DNA from: Chloroflexota bacterium
Lineage (GTDB): Bacteria > Chloroflexota > Anaerolineae > Anaerolineales > Villigracilaceae
Reading direction: 5' to 3'
DNA: 64,000 nt
NCBI GenBank assembly: GCA_016195815.1
Contig: JACPYX010000023.1
Span: 1 to 64,000, forward strand
Positions 29,419 to 38,455 of this stretch are shown here, piece after piece; position 1 is the first letter of the stretch; every line of letters starts with the position of its first letter. The translations under genes were made by a program, and so were the position numbers. The notes under the pieces are model-generated. The model ran no database searches, was not told the DNA's origin, and saw only the letters and a program-made list of their open reading frames with translations.

Positions 29419-30429
29419 TTATTTTGCGATAACCGCCCTCATCACAAACTTATTCACCCCTCCCAAACGATACTTATATTCCTCGTCTCCGCGCATGAAA
29501 TCGAATTCGGTGCGGCCATGCTCGCAGGCCCATTGGATTTGGTGGCCGAGCAGGACCCAGCCGGGGGAGAGTTCCATGAAGTCCCGGTTGACGCCGGAGT
29601 TGTAACCCCATAATTTATTTTTGTAATCGAAGTTGACCGCCGCCGCGGCTTTGACTCCGCCCACTTCGAGAAATGCCAGCCACAAATAGCCGTGTTCGAA
29701 CGCGGCACGTAGAATGGACGTCATTTGTAAGTGCATATCGTCTTTCAAAAAGAGCGCCTTGTTCGGGTCTTGAATCATTAAGCTGAAAAAGGCTTCGATC
29801 TCGGAATCGAGCGCGGCGGCATCCTCGACGATATAAAAGCGGACCGGCATTTCATATTCCGCGGCGCGGCGCATCTTGCGTTTGATCTCGTGCCGCTGTT
29901 TCTTTTCGATGCGCGCAAGATATTCTTCGAACGAACCGTTCAACGCGATGCGCGGCGTGGGGCGATAGATTTCCTGGCGATACGTCCAGCCGCGCCGTTC
30001 AGATTCGGCTTTGAGCGCCGCCAGCGTGGGGGATGAATCGGGCAGGTTGTACCAATCGCAGGCCGTGCCCGCTTGAAGTCCGGAATGAACGAGGAAGTCG
30101 AAGAGTCCCGTCAGAAAGCGCGGCAAGTCTTCGGCGCGCACAATCAAATCCAGATAGTCTGAAATCTCGATGCTTCCAACTAAAAGCAACGCGGCGCGTC
30201 CATCGTAATCCGTTTTGAAGAGCGGAGCGATGCCGATGAGCCTTCCGTTTTCAGAAGCGGATACCAAAACCAGTTCGGCCTGCTTCCATTCGCCGCCGCC
30301 CCGCGTTTGCCACCATTGGCTGAGATATTCATAACGTGAAAAAGGTGTATCGCTGATGCCTGCTTCGACAAGCGTGTTCCAGTCTTGCGGATTGATGGTT
30401 GAAAAGTCTGTGTGTAAGGTGAATTCCAT
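29419..30429 (-). CDS. FemAB/BioF2-like GNAT acetyltransferase
   Basis: 336 residues with two GNAT-like halves. The C-terminal half has the motif run AFLEVGGVKAAAAVNFDYKN, then LWGYNSGVNRDFMELSPGWV and DFMRGDEEYKYRLG, the pattern of the acetyltransferase domain 6 (BioF2-like) family found in polysaccharide and cell-envelope clusters. The N-terminal half has LVLVSASENGRLIGIAPLF. It likely transfers an acyl or aminoacyl group to an envelope component; substrate unknown. Divergent from the next gene, with 72 bases between starts. Confidence 0.82.
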   Translation of the reverse strand: MEFTLHTDFSTINPQDWNTLVEAGISDTPFSRYEYLSQWWQTRGGGEWKQAELVLVSASENGRLIGIAPLFKTDYDGRAALLLVGSIEISDYLDLIVRAEDLPRFLTGLFDFLVHSGLQAGTACDWYNLPDSSPTLAALKAESERRGWTYRQEIYRPTPRIALNGSFEEYLARIEKKQRHEIKRKMRRAAEYEMPVRFYIVEDAAALDSEIEAFFSLMIQDPNKALFLKDDMHLQMTSILRAAFEHGYLWLAFLEVGGVKAAAAVNFDYKNKLWGYNSGVNRDFMELSPGWVLLGHQIQWACEHGRTEFDFMRGDEEYKYRLGGVNKFVMRAVIAK

Positions 30430-30469
30430 GTTTGTCCAATGCGGGATGTTGTCGCCAAGATTTTACCAG

Positions 30470-30475
30470 TATAAT
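30470..30475 (+). promoter_or_regulatory. -10 box upstream of the PP2C-like gene
   Basis: TATAAT lies 26 bases before ATG 30502; the implied leader is about 20 bases and lacks a Shine-Dalgarno sequence. Confidence 0.5.
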
Positions 30476-30501
30476 GATGCAGGATATTTTCGTTTCTTAC
30501 C

Positions 30502-32796
30502 ATGCCGCTGGATTTGACACTCACCCCCATCTATCGTATCAACGGACAAGACCAATCGTCATTGCCTGGCCTGCTGGCCGCAACACCGCCGCGAAAAGCC
30601 GCGCGCGGCCGCGACCAAGATCGCCTGGTCATCTATCTTGTGTTGACCGGCAATGCGGTTTTTTCGACGGGTGAGTATGCACAATTCGCCAGCCGCGCGG
30701 CGGTGACGTTCTATGAAACACAGGGTACGCTCACATCTGCATTGCGCGCCGCAGCCCAGGCCATCAACAAACCATTGCTCGAACGCAACATGACCACCAG
30801 CGGGCGCGGCCAATACGCGGTGGGCTTGCTGGTGCTGGCCGCCATGCGCGAGTCGCAGGTCACTTTTCTGGTCAGCGGCCCGTTGCATATTTTTACGCTG
30901 GGGGCGGGCGGCGTTCAACATATTTTCGATTCGCTCTCAGGCAAGGGCCTCGGCCTCAACGCCGCCGCCACTTATCATTTTTCACAAGCCGCGCTTCAAC
31001 CTGATGACCGCTTGCTATTTTCGGGCAAAGTCCCGGCGATGTGGGATGCCGCGCTGAAGGATGCCAGCCCGGCTTCGCTCGAAGCCACGCGCCGCCGTCT
31101 CATGACTCTTACAACCGAAGACGTGAACGCCGTCCTGCTTCAAGTTGCGAATGGCCCCGGCGTGTTGACCCTACTGCGCCCTGCGCCTCCACCCTCCGAC
31201 GTGAGCCTGCCGCGCGCGCAACCAGCCGAGTCCGCGCCCGAACCTGAACTACCCATTTCTGCGCGCCAGGCGCATCTTCTCCAGCCATCGGCGTATGCCA
31301 TTCCGCCGCAGCCGAAGGAAGAGATTCTGCTTCCTGAAGAATCCACCGCTCCAGATGTTTTGAGTGCGTTGCCGCGCGCTAGGCAGGCTGATCCGCCATT
31401 GATCGAAGAAGAGACGGCTACGCCCTCCGGCCAGCCGCCTGCGCCGCGCCAACCCTCAGCCCGGACGCGCCGGGCGGCGAAGACCGTTGTAAACGGGATG
31501 CAGGCCTGGCGTCGAATTTCCGAGCGTTTCAATATCGGGATGCAAAAATTTCTGCCGCGCCTATTACCCGAATCGGGAGAAACCGCGCCCGTTGTTCTGC
31601 CGCCGTCTGCCATGGTCTTCATCACATTGCTGATCCCGCTGGTGGTTGTGACCGTGGCGAGCGTGGTCTATTTCCGTTATGGACGAAGCGTTCAATATGA
31701 AGAGTATCTCATCCAGGCGAAAAATGAGCAGGAGCAAGCTGTCAGTTTAACCGACCCGGTTGCGCAACGAGAAGCATGGCAGAGAGAACTCTTTTATCTT
31801 GATAAGGCGGATGAATACAGCTCCACCGATGAGACACTCAAACTTCGGCAGGAGGCGCAAGGCAATCTGGATCGTTTGCAAGGCATCACGCGCTTGCGAT
31901 TCCAGCCGGTGTTAAATACCGGTGTGGGCGCCCAGATCAGCCGCATGGCCGCCAGCGAAAACGATTTGTATTTGCTGGATGCGCAGCGCGGCGGAGTTTT
32001 GCGGATCATGCTTACAAGCAGCGGCTTTCGGCAGGATTCTACTTTTAAATGTCAGCCTGGTTCTTATAATGATGGAAACTATACCGTCGGCCCTTTGGTT
32101 GACATTCTGGCCATGCCGCAGAACAACATCAATGCGCCTGTGATCGGCGTGGATGCCAATGGAAACTTGCTGAATTGCACGCCGGGCCAGGTGGCGCTGG
32201 CTGCTCCGCTTCCACCGCCTGATACAAATTGGGGACGCGTGACCGCCATTACTTTGGACGGCGGCAATCTCTATGTGCTTGACGCGCCCTTGCGCGCTAT
32301 ATGGGTTTATACAGGTAAAGATGGCGTATTTGTGGATCGGCCATATTTCTTTTTTGGCGGGCAGATTCCGCAGCTGGAAGATGCCATTGATCTGGCAGTA
32401 AGCGGGGATGATCTGTATATCCTGCATTCCGACGGGCGTCTTTCGCATTGCTCCTACAGCCGTATTGATACCGTCCCAACGCGTTGTGAAGATCCGGCCA
32501 GCCTGGTGAATCCCTTCCCGGCTTATCGTGATGTCAATGCGTTTACTGAAGCCCACTTCACGCAAATGACGTTTACGCCCGCGCCCGATTCCGCTTTGCT
32601 TTTGTTGAACGCGGATGGGCAGAGCATCTTTCGTTTTACGCCGCGTTCTCTCGAATTACAAAACCAGCTTCGGCCTCTTGCCGGGCAGGCCAACCCATTA
32701 CCACCTGGCCCTATCGGCGCGATAGCCATCAGCCCAAACCATGTGGTGTACCTGGCCGTTCAAGACAGGATATACTTCGCCGTAGAGTCGCCATAG
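30502..32796 (+). CDS. PP2C-like / beta-propeller membrane protein
   Basis: 764 residues. Residues 1-230 resemble a PPM (PP2C-type) phosphatase fold: QDRLVIYLVLTG at the start, YAVGLLVLAAM and FLVSGPLHIFTLGAGGVQHI in the core, and PDDRLLFSGKVPAMWD in place of the usual GDRLLLCSDGL. Metal-binding Asp-Gly is missing there, so it is probably catalytically inactive. A Pro-rich linker (about 230-365), one membrane helix (about 370-393, VFITLLIPLVVVTVASVVYF), a short coiled coil, and a C-terminal domain with repeated LYLLDA/LYVLDAP/LYILHSDG strands (about 455-760, beta-propeller-like) complete it. It may read an intracellular signal and bind ligands outside. Function unknown. Confidence 0.6.
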   Translation: MPLDLTLTPIYRINGQDQSSLPGLLAATPPRKAARGRDQDRLVIYLVLTGNAVFSTGEYAQFASRAAVTFYETQGTLTSALRAAAQAINKPLLERNMTTSGRGQYAVGLLVLAAMRESQVTFLVSGPLHIFTLGAGGVQHIFDSLSGKGLGLNAAATYHFSQAALQPDDRLLFSGKVPAMWDAALKDASPASLEATRRRLMTLTTEDVNAVLLQVANGPGVLTLLRPAPPPSDVSLPRAQPAESAPEPELPISARQAHLLQPSAYAIPPQPKEEILLPEESTAPDVLSALPRARQADPPLIEEETATPSGQPPAPRQPSARTRRAAKTVVNGMQAWRRISERFNIGMQKFLPRLLPESGETAPVVLPPSAMVFITLLIPLVVVTVASVVYFRYGRSVQYEEYLIQAKNEQEQAVSLTDPVAQREAWQRELFYLDKADEYSSTDETLKLRQEAQGNLDRLQGITRLRFQPVLNTGVGAQISRMAASENDLYLLDAQRGGVLRIMLTSSGFRQDSTFKCQPGSYNDGNYTVGPLVDILAMPQNNINAPVIGVDANGNLLNCTPGQVALAAPLPPPDTNWGRVTAITLDGGNLYVLDAPLRAIWVYTGKDGVFVDRPYFFFGGQIPQLEDAIDLAVSGDDLYILHSDGRLSHCSYSRIDTVPTRCEDPASLVNPFPAYRDVNAFTEAHFTQMTFTPAPDSALLLLNADGQSIFRFTPRSLELQNQLRPLAGQANPLPPGPIGAIAISPNHVVYLAVQDRIYFAVESP

Positions 32797-32813
32797 TGAT
32801 TAGGAGAAGAGCC

Positions 32814-33878
32814 ATGCCAATTTCGGATTTTCTGAATTCTTTGCTTGGAAACAAACCTCAACAGCCGGGCCAGCCATCCGGCGCAGGCATCGCCGGACAG
32901 GTCAAACTGCCGGATAGTGCCAACGAACCGGCCCAGATCACCAATGCCAAAGTTCTGCTTATTGTTTATAACCCTGCAATGAACGATGGCAGGAAATTAT
33001 CTGAATACATGAATTGGGCGCGGCCTGATGATTTAGTCACTGGATTCATAAACGATATTTTGCAGACCAGCGGCGGGATGGTTCGCTATCAAATCGCCCA
33101 GCGCGTCGACCTGGACGAATTTCCTCTGCTTGCTGACGGCTTCCGCTACACGCCCCAAACTTTCCTGGATGTAGTGAGCGGCAAGACGCCCATGCATAAT
33201 CCGCCCGGCGTGGACTACAATGCCATCTTGAAACAATTCAACATTCTTCAGCGTGTGGATAATAAAGAGTTTGATGAAGTGTGGGTAATGGCCTTTCCCT
33301 ACGCCGGCTTTTATGAATCGGTCATGGGCGGCGCAGGCGCGTTCTGGTGCAATGCCCCGCCGCTTCCCAACACGAACTCCAGCAGGCGGCGCTTTGTCGT
33401 TATGGGATTTTCGTATGAGCGCGGCGTGGGTGAAATGCTGGAATCTTATGGGCACAGAACGGAGAGTATTCTCGGCAAAGTATTCAATTCCCAGGATTTC
33501 GTCACCTGGGCTTATAAACCCAACCGCAATCCCGCTGTTGTGAGTGGAAATCTCAACCCCTTCCAGCGCTTTCTGCTCTTCGATCAGATTGCGCCGGGCA
33601 AGGCCGCGCTGGGCACGATCCATTATGCTCCGAACAGCGCGAAGGATTACGACTGGAGCAACCAGACTCCCGTCCAATCCGAATGCCACGATTGGCTGAA
33701 CTTCCCGAATTTCAAAGGCGATGTGAGGAGCGTGACCGCCGCCGACTGGGGGAACGGGGATATCCGCGCCCATCATGTTTGGTGGTTCAACCATCTTCCA
33801 AAAGTCGCGGGACGCAGAAACGGCGTCCACAACAATTGGTGGCAATATATAGCCAATCCGAATAATGTGATTGTATAA
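32814..33878 (+). CDS. Conserved protein of unknown function
   Basis: 354 residues from ATG 32814, preceded by AGGAGA. Family not recognised. There is no signal peptide or membrane helix. A Pro/Gln/Gly-rich segment (about 14-28) precedes a compact domain starting KVLLIVYNPAMNDGRKLSEY, with FDEVWVMAFPYAGFYESVMG in the middle and AHHVWWFNHLPKVAG near the end; the many Trp, His and Asn residues suggest a metal- or sugar-binding fold. It follows the PP2C-like gene by 17 bases and is probably co-transcribed. It ends at a strong hairpin. Confidence 0.6.
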   Translation: MPISDFLNSLLGNKPQQPGQPSGAGIAGQVKLPDSANEPAQITNAKVLLIVYNPAMNDGRKLSEYMNWARPDDLVTGFINDILQTSGGMVRYQIAQRVDLDEFPLLADGFRYTPQTFLDVVSGKTPMHNPPGVDYNAILKQFNILQRVDNKEFDEVWVMAFPYAGFYESVMGGAGAFWCNAPPLPNTNSSRRRFVVMGFSYERGVGEMLESYGHRTESILGKVFNSQDFVTWAYKPNRNPAVVSGNLNPFQRFLLFDQIAPGKAALGTIHYAPNSAKDYDWSNQTPVQSECHDWLNFPNFKGDVRSVTAADWGNGDIRAHHVWWFNHLPKVAGRRNGVHNNWWQYIANPNNVIV

Positions 33879-33893
33879 AGTTCGAGTCCGGCG

Positions 33894-33932
33894 GCATCGC
33901 ACCGGGGAACGTTCCGGTGCGATGCTTTCTTA
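33894..33932 (+). terminator. Terminator after the conserved unknown gene
   Basis: A perfect 12-base stem GCATCGCACCGG / CCGGTGCGATGC with an eight-base loop, followed by TTTCTT, 15 bases after the stop. Confidence 0.8.
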
Positions 33933-34030
33933 TTAACAGAATTGAAAGCGGGGGGCATGTGTATTTGAGTTGTAATGTATTTATCGGGATCGAAATATAA
34001 AATTAGCATGGATCAGGTTGCCAGGATCTT

Positions 34031-36499
34031 ATGCTTGAAAAACTCGCCTATCCTCGTTCGCAGACCTTTCCGCGCCTGCTGGTTGCAGGCCTGTGGGTTT
34101 TATATTTTGTGGTCTTCGAACTGTTTCATCATCAGATAGGACCCGATATTGGCGCTCTGGCAATTTTTCCCATCATTGCCGCAGGCTGGTATCTGGGGTT
34201 TCGAGCGAGTCTTCTAGTCGCTGTCCTGATGATTTTTGCCAACTTCACCCAGCTTCTGGTCGAAAATCATGTAACCTTTTTGTCAATAATCGGATTTTGG
34301 GATTGGATTGACAACCTGATCATGTTGTTCGTAGGCGTGATTGTCGGGAAGCTTGGGATGGTACTACGAGAACACAGAACGGTAATGGTTCAACTGCAGG
34401 GGCTGGAAAACGAGCGCGAAAACCACGCACATTTTATCTCCACGTTGAATGATGTTACATGGACGGCGCTGGAGGCCAAAGACCTTGAATCCGTCCTGAA
34501 TAGATTGGCAAAACAAATCGCGGAGCTCTTTGACGCAGAGGATTGTTTCTTTGCGCTTTGGGATGAAGTGAACCAGTCCCCTGTCCCGACGGTTGCGTAC
34601 GGCCCGGCCAGCGATATTTATCCCTCCATTCGGCTTGATCCTGGCGAACCTTCCATCGCCGCATGGATTTTGGAGTCCGGACGCCCTCTGGTTATATCTG
34701 ATCTTGAAAATTCTTCCTACCGAAAGATGGTAAGCCCTAAAATGATTGGGGTTTTTAACACCAAAGCCGTTCTCGGCCTGCCGCTGGCAACCCGCGATCA
34801 TAAATTGGGGGTCATGTATCTGGGATACCATCAAGTCCATCACTTTAGCGAACAAGATATTAAGCAAGGCCAGCTGGCCGCCCGCCAAATTGCCCTGGCT
34901 TTGAGCAGGGTCCAATCCTTTGAAGAGGCCGAGCGCCGCGTAAAGGAGCTGGCTGTCTTGCATGAGATTGCGCTGGCGCCCACCCAGGTCGAAGGAGTGG
35001 ACTCGTTACTAGATCTTGCCACCGAAATCATCGGTCGAAATTTGTTCCCCGATAATTTCGGGATTCTCCTGCTGGACGAAAAATCAGGCTTGTTGCGCTT
35101 TCATCCCTCGTACCGCGTCTATCCATTGGCGGACTACAACACTCGCGAACTCACGGTGCCGCTGGAACAGGGCGTCACAGGCCAGGTGGCGCGGGACGGA
35201 ATTTCCCAACGACTTGGAGATGTGCGTCAGATCGAGAATTACTTAAATGTTGATCCTCGCACGCGTTCCGAACTTTGTGTGCCGCTGAAATCCAGGGAGC
35301 GCATCCTGGGCGTGATTAACGCCGAGAGCATGGAACTCAATGCTTTTACTGCCAGTGACGAAAAACTGATGACGACACTGGCCGGCCAACTGGCAACTGC
35401 GCTCGAATATCTCCATTCATTGGAAGCGGAACGCCACTGGATGAACAGGCTGGCGCATTCCAATGAACTTATTTCCGCCCTGTCCCGCCTCACCGCTGAA
35501 ATCGAAAAGGCTTTGAATCCATCCGAGGTGATCAAAACACTGAAGGAGGAGTTCCAGAAATTGGGGCTGACCTCTTTGCTGGCGCTCTATCTTCCCGAGA
35601 GCGATCAAATGCTTATTCAATATTCATCCCTTCTTTCTAAAGAGCACGAGCGCGCTGGGAAGGATGTATTCGGTTATAAACTCCGCGCCGACAAAATGGA
35701 GACATTGTTTGGAATCGAGAACGTGCTGATGCCCATGGTTTTGCCTGCCCCGCTTGCGGCGATGGAAATTATATTGGGCGCCCTGCCTAAAACGATCGTT
35801 GAGAAAACTTTATCTGCCATCGGCGTGACGGCTGGGACGGAAATTATCCACCTGCCGCTTTTATTGGAAGATCGTTTGCTGGGTGCATTATGGTTGTGGG
35901 GGAACGATTTAACGCGCGCCGATTTGCCGGTTATGTCCATCTTTGCCAGGCAGGTGGCGATTACTCTGGAGAATGCCCGCTTATTTGAAGAGGCGCAAAA
36001 CCTGGCGCTCACCGATCCTTTGAGCGGATTGCATAACCGCCGCGGGTTGTTTGAGATCGGGAAGATCGAGTTTGCCAGAGCGCGCCGGGCAAACCGGCCA
36101 TTCTCCGCCATCATGGTGGACATAGATCATTTCAAACGGATCAATGATACCTACGGCCATTTCACGGGAGACCGGGTCTTACAGAATTTTGCCCATATTT
36201 GCAAAAACTCGATACGCGATGTTGACTTGATCGGGCGCTACGGCGGCGAGGAGATCGTCATCCTGCTCCCGGAAACCGATCTTGCCGCTGGCGTTGAAGT
36301 CGCAGAGCGGGTGCGGAAAGCCGTCTCAGATGCGTCCATCAAGATTACAGATGAACTTGAAATAAAAGTCACTGCCAGTTTGGGAGTGGCCCAACAGGTC
36401 GAAAATGCGCCCAACCTTGAAACTCTGATTGCGCGCGCGGACCAGGCCATGTACACCGCCAAAAACAAAGGTCGTAATCAGGTTGCGATAAGTTCGTAG
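34031..36499 (+). CDS. Membrane GAF-GGDEF diguanylate cyclase
   Basis: 822 residues. Three or four N-terminal membrane helices (about 15-115) are followed by a coiled coil, at least two GAF domains (about 150-290 and 320-460), a third degenerate one (about 490-660) and a C-terminal GGDEF domain (about 665-820). The active site reads GGEEI in place of GGDEF/GGEEF, and an RxxD inhibitory site (RDVD) sits exactly five residues before it. The domain starts ALTDPLSGLHNRRGL, and VDIDHFKRINDTYGH is conserved. It should make cyclic di-GMP with product inhibition. Monocistronic. Confidence 0.92.
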   Translation: MLEKLAYPRSQTFPRLLVAGLWVLYFVVFELFHHQIGPDIGALAIFPIIAAGWYLGFRASLLVAVLMIFANFTQLLVENHVTFLSIIGFWDWIDNLIMLFVGVIVGKLGMVLREHRTVMVQLQGLENERENHAHFISTLNDVTWTALEAKDLESVLNRLAKQIAELFDAEDCFFALWDEVNQSPVPTVAYGPASDIYPSIRLDPGEPSIAAWILESGRPLVISDLENSSYRKMVSPKMIGVFNTKAVLGLPLATRDHKLGVMYLGYHQVHHFSEQDIKQGQLAARQIALALSRVQSFEEAERRVKELAVLHEIALAPTQVEGVDSLLDLATEIIGRNLFPDNFGILLLDEKSGLLRFHPSYRVYPLADYNTRELTVPLEQGVTGQVARDGISQRLGDVRQIENYLNVDPRTRSELCVPLKSRERILGVINAESMELNAFTASDEKLMTTLAGQLATALEYLHSLEAERHWMNRLAHSNELISALSRLTAEIEKALNPSEVIKTLKEEFQKLGLTSLLALYLPESDQMLIQYSSLLSKEHERAGKDVFGYKLRADKMETLFGIENVLMPMVLPAPLAAMEIILGALPKTIVEKTLSAIGVTAGTEIIHLPLLLEDRLLGALWLWGNDLTRADLPVMSIFARQVAITLENARLFEEAQNLALTDPLSGLHNRRGLFEIGKIEFARARRANRPFSAIMVDIDHFKRINDTYGHFTGDRVLQNFAHICKNSIRDVDLIGRYGGEEIVILLPETDLAAGVEVAERVRKAVSDASIKITDELEIKVTASLGVAQQVENAPNLETLIARADQAMYTAKNKGRNQVAISS

Positions 36500-36512
36500 G
36501 CGGGAAAAATTT

Positions 36513-37643
36513 TTACGCCAGGAATTTTTTGTAAAGTTCGGCGTCCTGCCAGGCTTGCCGGCGCAGATCATCGGATTTCGCCATCAGCGATTTAGAAACT
36601 TCAGCGCGTGAGGCGCGCAGTCGTTTGGACTGCGAGATCATTTTTTCATAATCCAGCCTGCGCCAATCAGAAACATAATCTCCCAATCCAAGTTCATTCA
36701 TGACTTCGTTCATGCGTTCTTCGTACGCGATGGCCATCACAGGCGTTCTAGTCATTGAGCAAAACAGAGCCGAGCCAAGCCGCCCGGCAAAGAGCATATC
36801 TGCTGCGCGTAAAATTCCCAGCACTTCAGAAGATAAATAGCGGCGGCTGAGAATCTTCAACTTTTCAGGCGCGCGCATTTGCTGACGGATGTAATGTGCG
36901 GTTTCCGAATCTTCATCCAAATCAGGGTGCATGGGGATCAACACCACCTGGCCCAGTTCGCTCAGGGAATCCACCACGCGCGCCATGACCCGATTCGATT
37001 TTTCGATGGAGGCCTCGTCGAATCCATGCGCGCGCTTGACCCAGGCAGGGACATCTTTATGAATGTGACGCGTCGTCAGCGCGATGAATGGCGGATGAAT
37101 GCCCTCCGACGCGAGAATAGATTGGATGTGGTCATCCGCATCCAGGTCCAGAATGAGGCGGGGGTCGCCTCCCGCGTGGACTTTGGGCGGATTCAGTCCG
37201 ATGTCGCTTAATGACTTGGCCGCCACCTGATCCCGCACGTGGATGGCATCCGCCTGATTCAAAATCCAGCGATAGCCGAGTTTGGCCCACCACAATTTGA
37301 TCGGAAAAACCGTTACACCGTAAACCAGAACCGGGATGCGAAACAAGCGCGCCGTCAAAATGAGCAGGGCGCATTTCAGCATTTGCAAGATTTCTTCATA
37401 AAAAGGCCCGCCGCCGATGACCAACAATTGGCTCTGAAGAAGCTTTGTGATGGCTTGGCCTAGTTGAGCGAATGGCACGATGTGGATTTCCGGGAAGCGA
37501 TTGCGAATCTCATGATGAGGCTGGGAGATGAACGTGACCTGCGCTTCGGGACAAAATGTTTTGATAATCTTGTAATGAGACAGGAGCTGTGCTTCGTCTG
37601 CCACCTTTTTGAAGGACGTGCCCCAGACAGTTATTTTTTTCAT
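36513..37643 (-). CDS. Polysaccharide pyruvyl transferase family protein
   Basis: 376 residues of the PS_pyruv_trans family. The start ITVWGTSFKKVADEAQLLSH, LLVIGGGPFYEEILQ (GGG motif, about 93-107), the AIHVRDQVAAKSLSDIGL segment and the C-terminal DMLFAGRLGSALFCSMTRTPVMA stretch fit the GT-B-like fold. Such enzymes add ketal pyruvate to cell-wall glycans (CsaB type) or exopolysaccharides. It begins four bases after the DDAH-like gene, and the two probably share an operon with the methyltransferase. CsaB role is possible but not shown. Confidence 0.82.
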   Translation of the reverse strand: MKKITVWGTSFKKVADEAQLLSHYKIIKTFCPEAQVTFISQPHHEIRNRFPEIHIVPFAQLGQAITKLLQSQLLVIGGGPFYEEILQMLKCALLILTARLFRIPVLVYGVTVFPIKLWWAKLGYRWILNQADAIHVRDQVAAKSLSDIGLNPPKVHAGGDPRLILDLDADDHIQSILASEGIHPPFIALTTRHIHKDVPAWVKRAHGFDEASIEKSNRVMARVVDSLSELGQVVLIPMHPDLDEDSETAHYIRQQMRAPEKLKILSRRYLSSEVLGILRAADMLFAGRLGSALFCSMTRTPVMAIAYEERMNEVMNELGLGDYVSDWRRLDYEKMISQSKRLRASRAEVSKSLMAKSDDLRRQAWQDAELYKKFLA

Positions 37644-37647
37644 GATA

Positions 37648-38412
37648 TCAGCTTTTGAAGATCAGCGAACAGCATGTGACCGCGCCCTCGGCCTTGGCGA
37701 GTTCGTCCGCATCCACATTGACGATTTTGACACCCGCGGCTTCTAATCGTTTCTGAGTCTTTGGAAACGCAGTCGGATAAATGATCGTGTCGCCAATCAG
37801 CAACGCGTTCGCGGCGTACGGCTCGGACGGGTCAATCTCGACGAACTTCATTCCATCGAAATAATTTTTATCCGCCCATTCAGGGTTGATCAGAAGAGTA
37901 TCTTCCGCAACTTGCGTCACCGCCGATTTGAGATGCAGACAGCCTGTGACTGTGACGCCTTCGATTTCATAGCCGAAAGGCCGCAGATAATTTTGCATTT
38001 GCTCAATTGCGTTGTTGTCGCTGCGCGTGGACAGGCCGACGTAAATCTTTTTATCCACGCGCAGGATGTCCCCGCCGTCCACGCGGGCGGGAGGTTGGAC
38101 AAAAAATAATTTTCGATATTGTTCAAGAACGTTTGTAATTGATTCTGTTTCGGGCTTGCGCGAGTCCGCGCCGGGACGCGTGATGATCGCGCATTCGTCC
38201 AGCACGAGTGCCGTATCTTCGACGAAAACCGAATCGGGCAGATCGGGATCGGCGGGCAGAACCTGGACTTGCAATCTCAGCGAACGAAGCGCGTTCACAT
38301 ATTGTTTATGTTGCTCGCAGGCGCGTTCATAATTGATCGGCTCGCGCTCGTGAAAGGTCAATTCACATTGATTGATGGATGGACTGATTTCGCGCGTGAT
38401 GGCGATAAGCAT
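37648..38412 (-). CDS. Dimethylarginine dimethylaminohydrolase-like amidinohydrolase
   Basis: 254 residues of the pentein fold. VFVEDTALVLDECAIITRPG holds the substrate-binding carboxylates, RVDGGDILRVDKKIYVGLS follows, GCLHLKSAV has the catalytic His, and EGAVTCCSLIF has the nucleophilic Cys near the C-terminus. The family hydrolyses methylated arginines or related guanidines to citrulline. GAGGAG precedes ATG 38412. The biological substrate is not determined by the sequence. Confidence 0.88.
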   Translation of the reverse strand: MLIAITREISPSINQCELTFHEREPINYERACEQHKQYVNALRSLRLQVQVLPADPDLPDSVFVEDTALVLDECAIITRPGADSRKPETESITNVLEQYRKLFFVQPPARVDGGDILRVDKKIYVGLSTRSDNNAIEQMQNYLRPFGYEIEGVTVTGCLHLKSAVTQVAEDTLLINPEWADKNYFDGMKFVEIDPSEPYAANALLIGDTIIYPTAFPKTQKRLEAAGVKIVNVDADELAKAEGAVTCCSLIFKS

Positions 38413-38455
38413 TTATTCTCTCCTCATTATGCGTAGGGGGAAGCATGTTTCGCCC

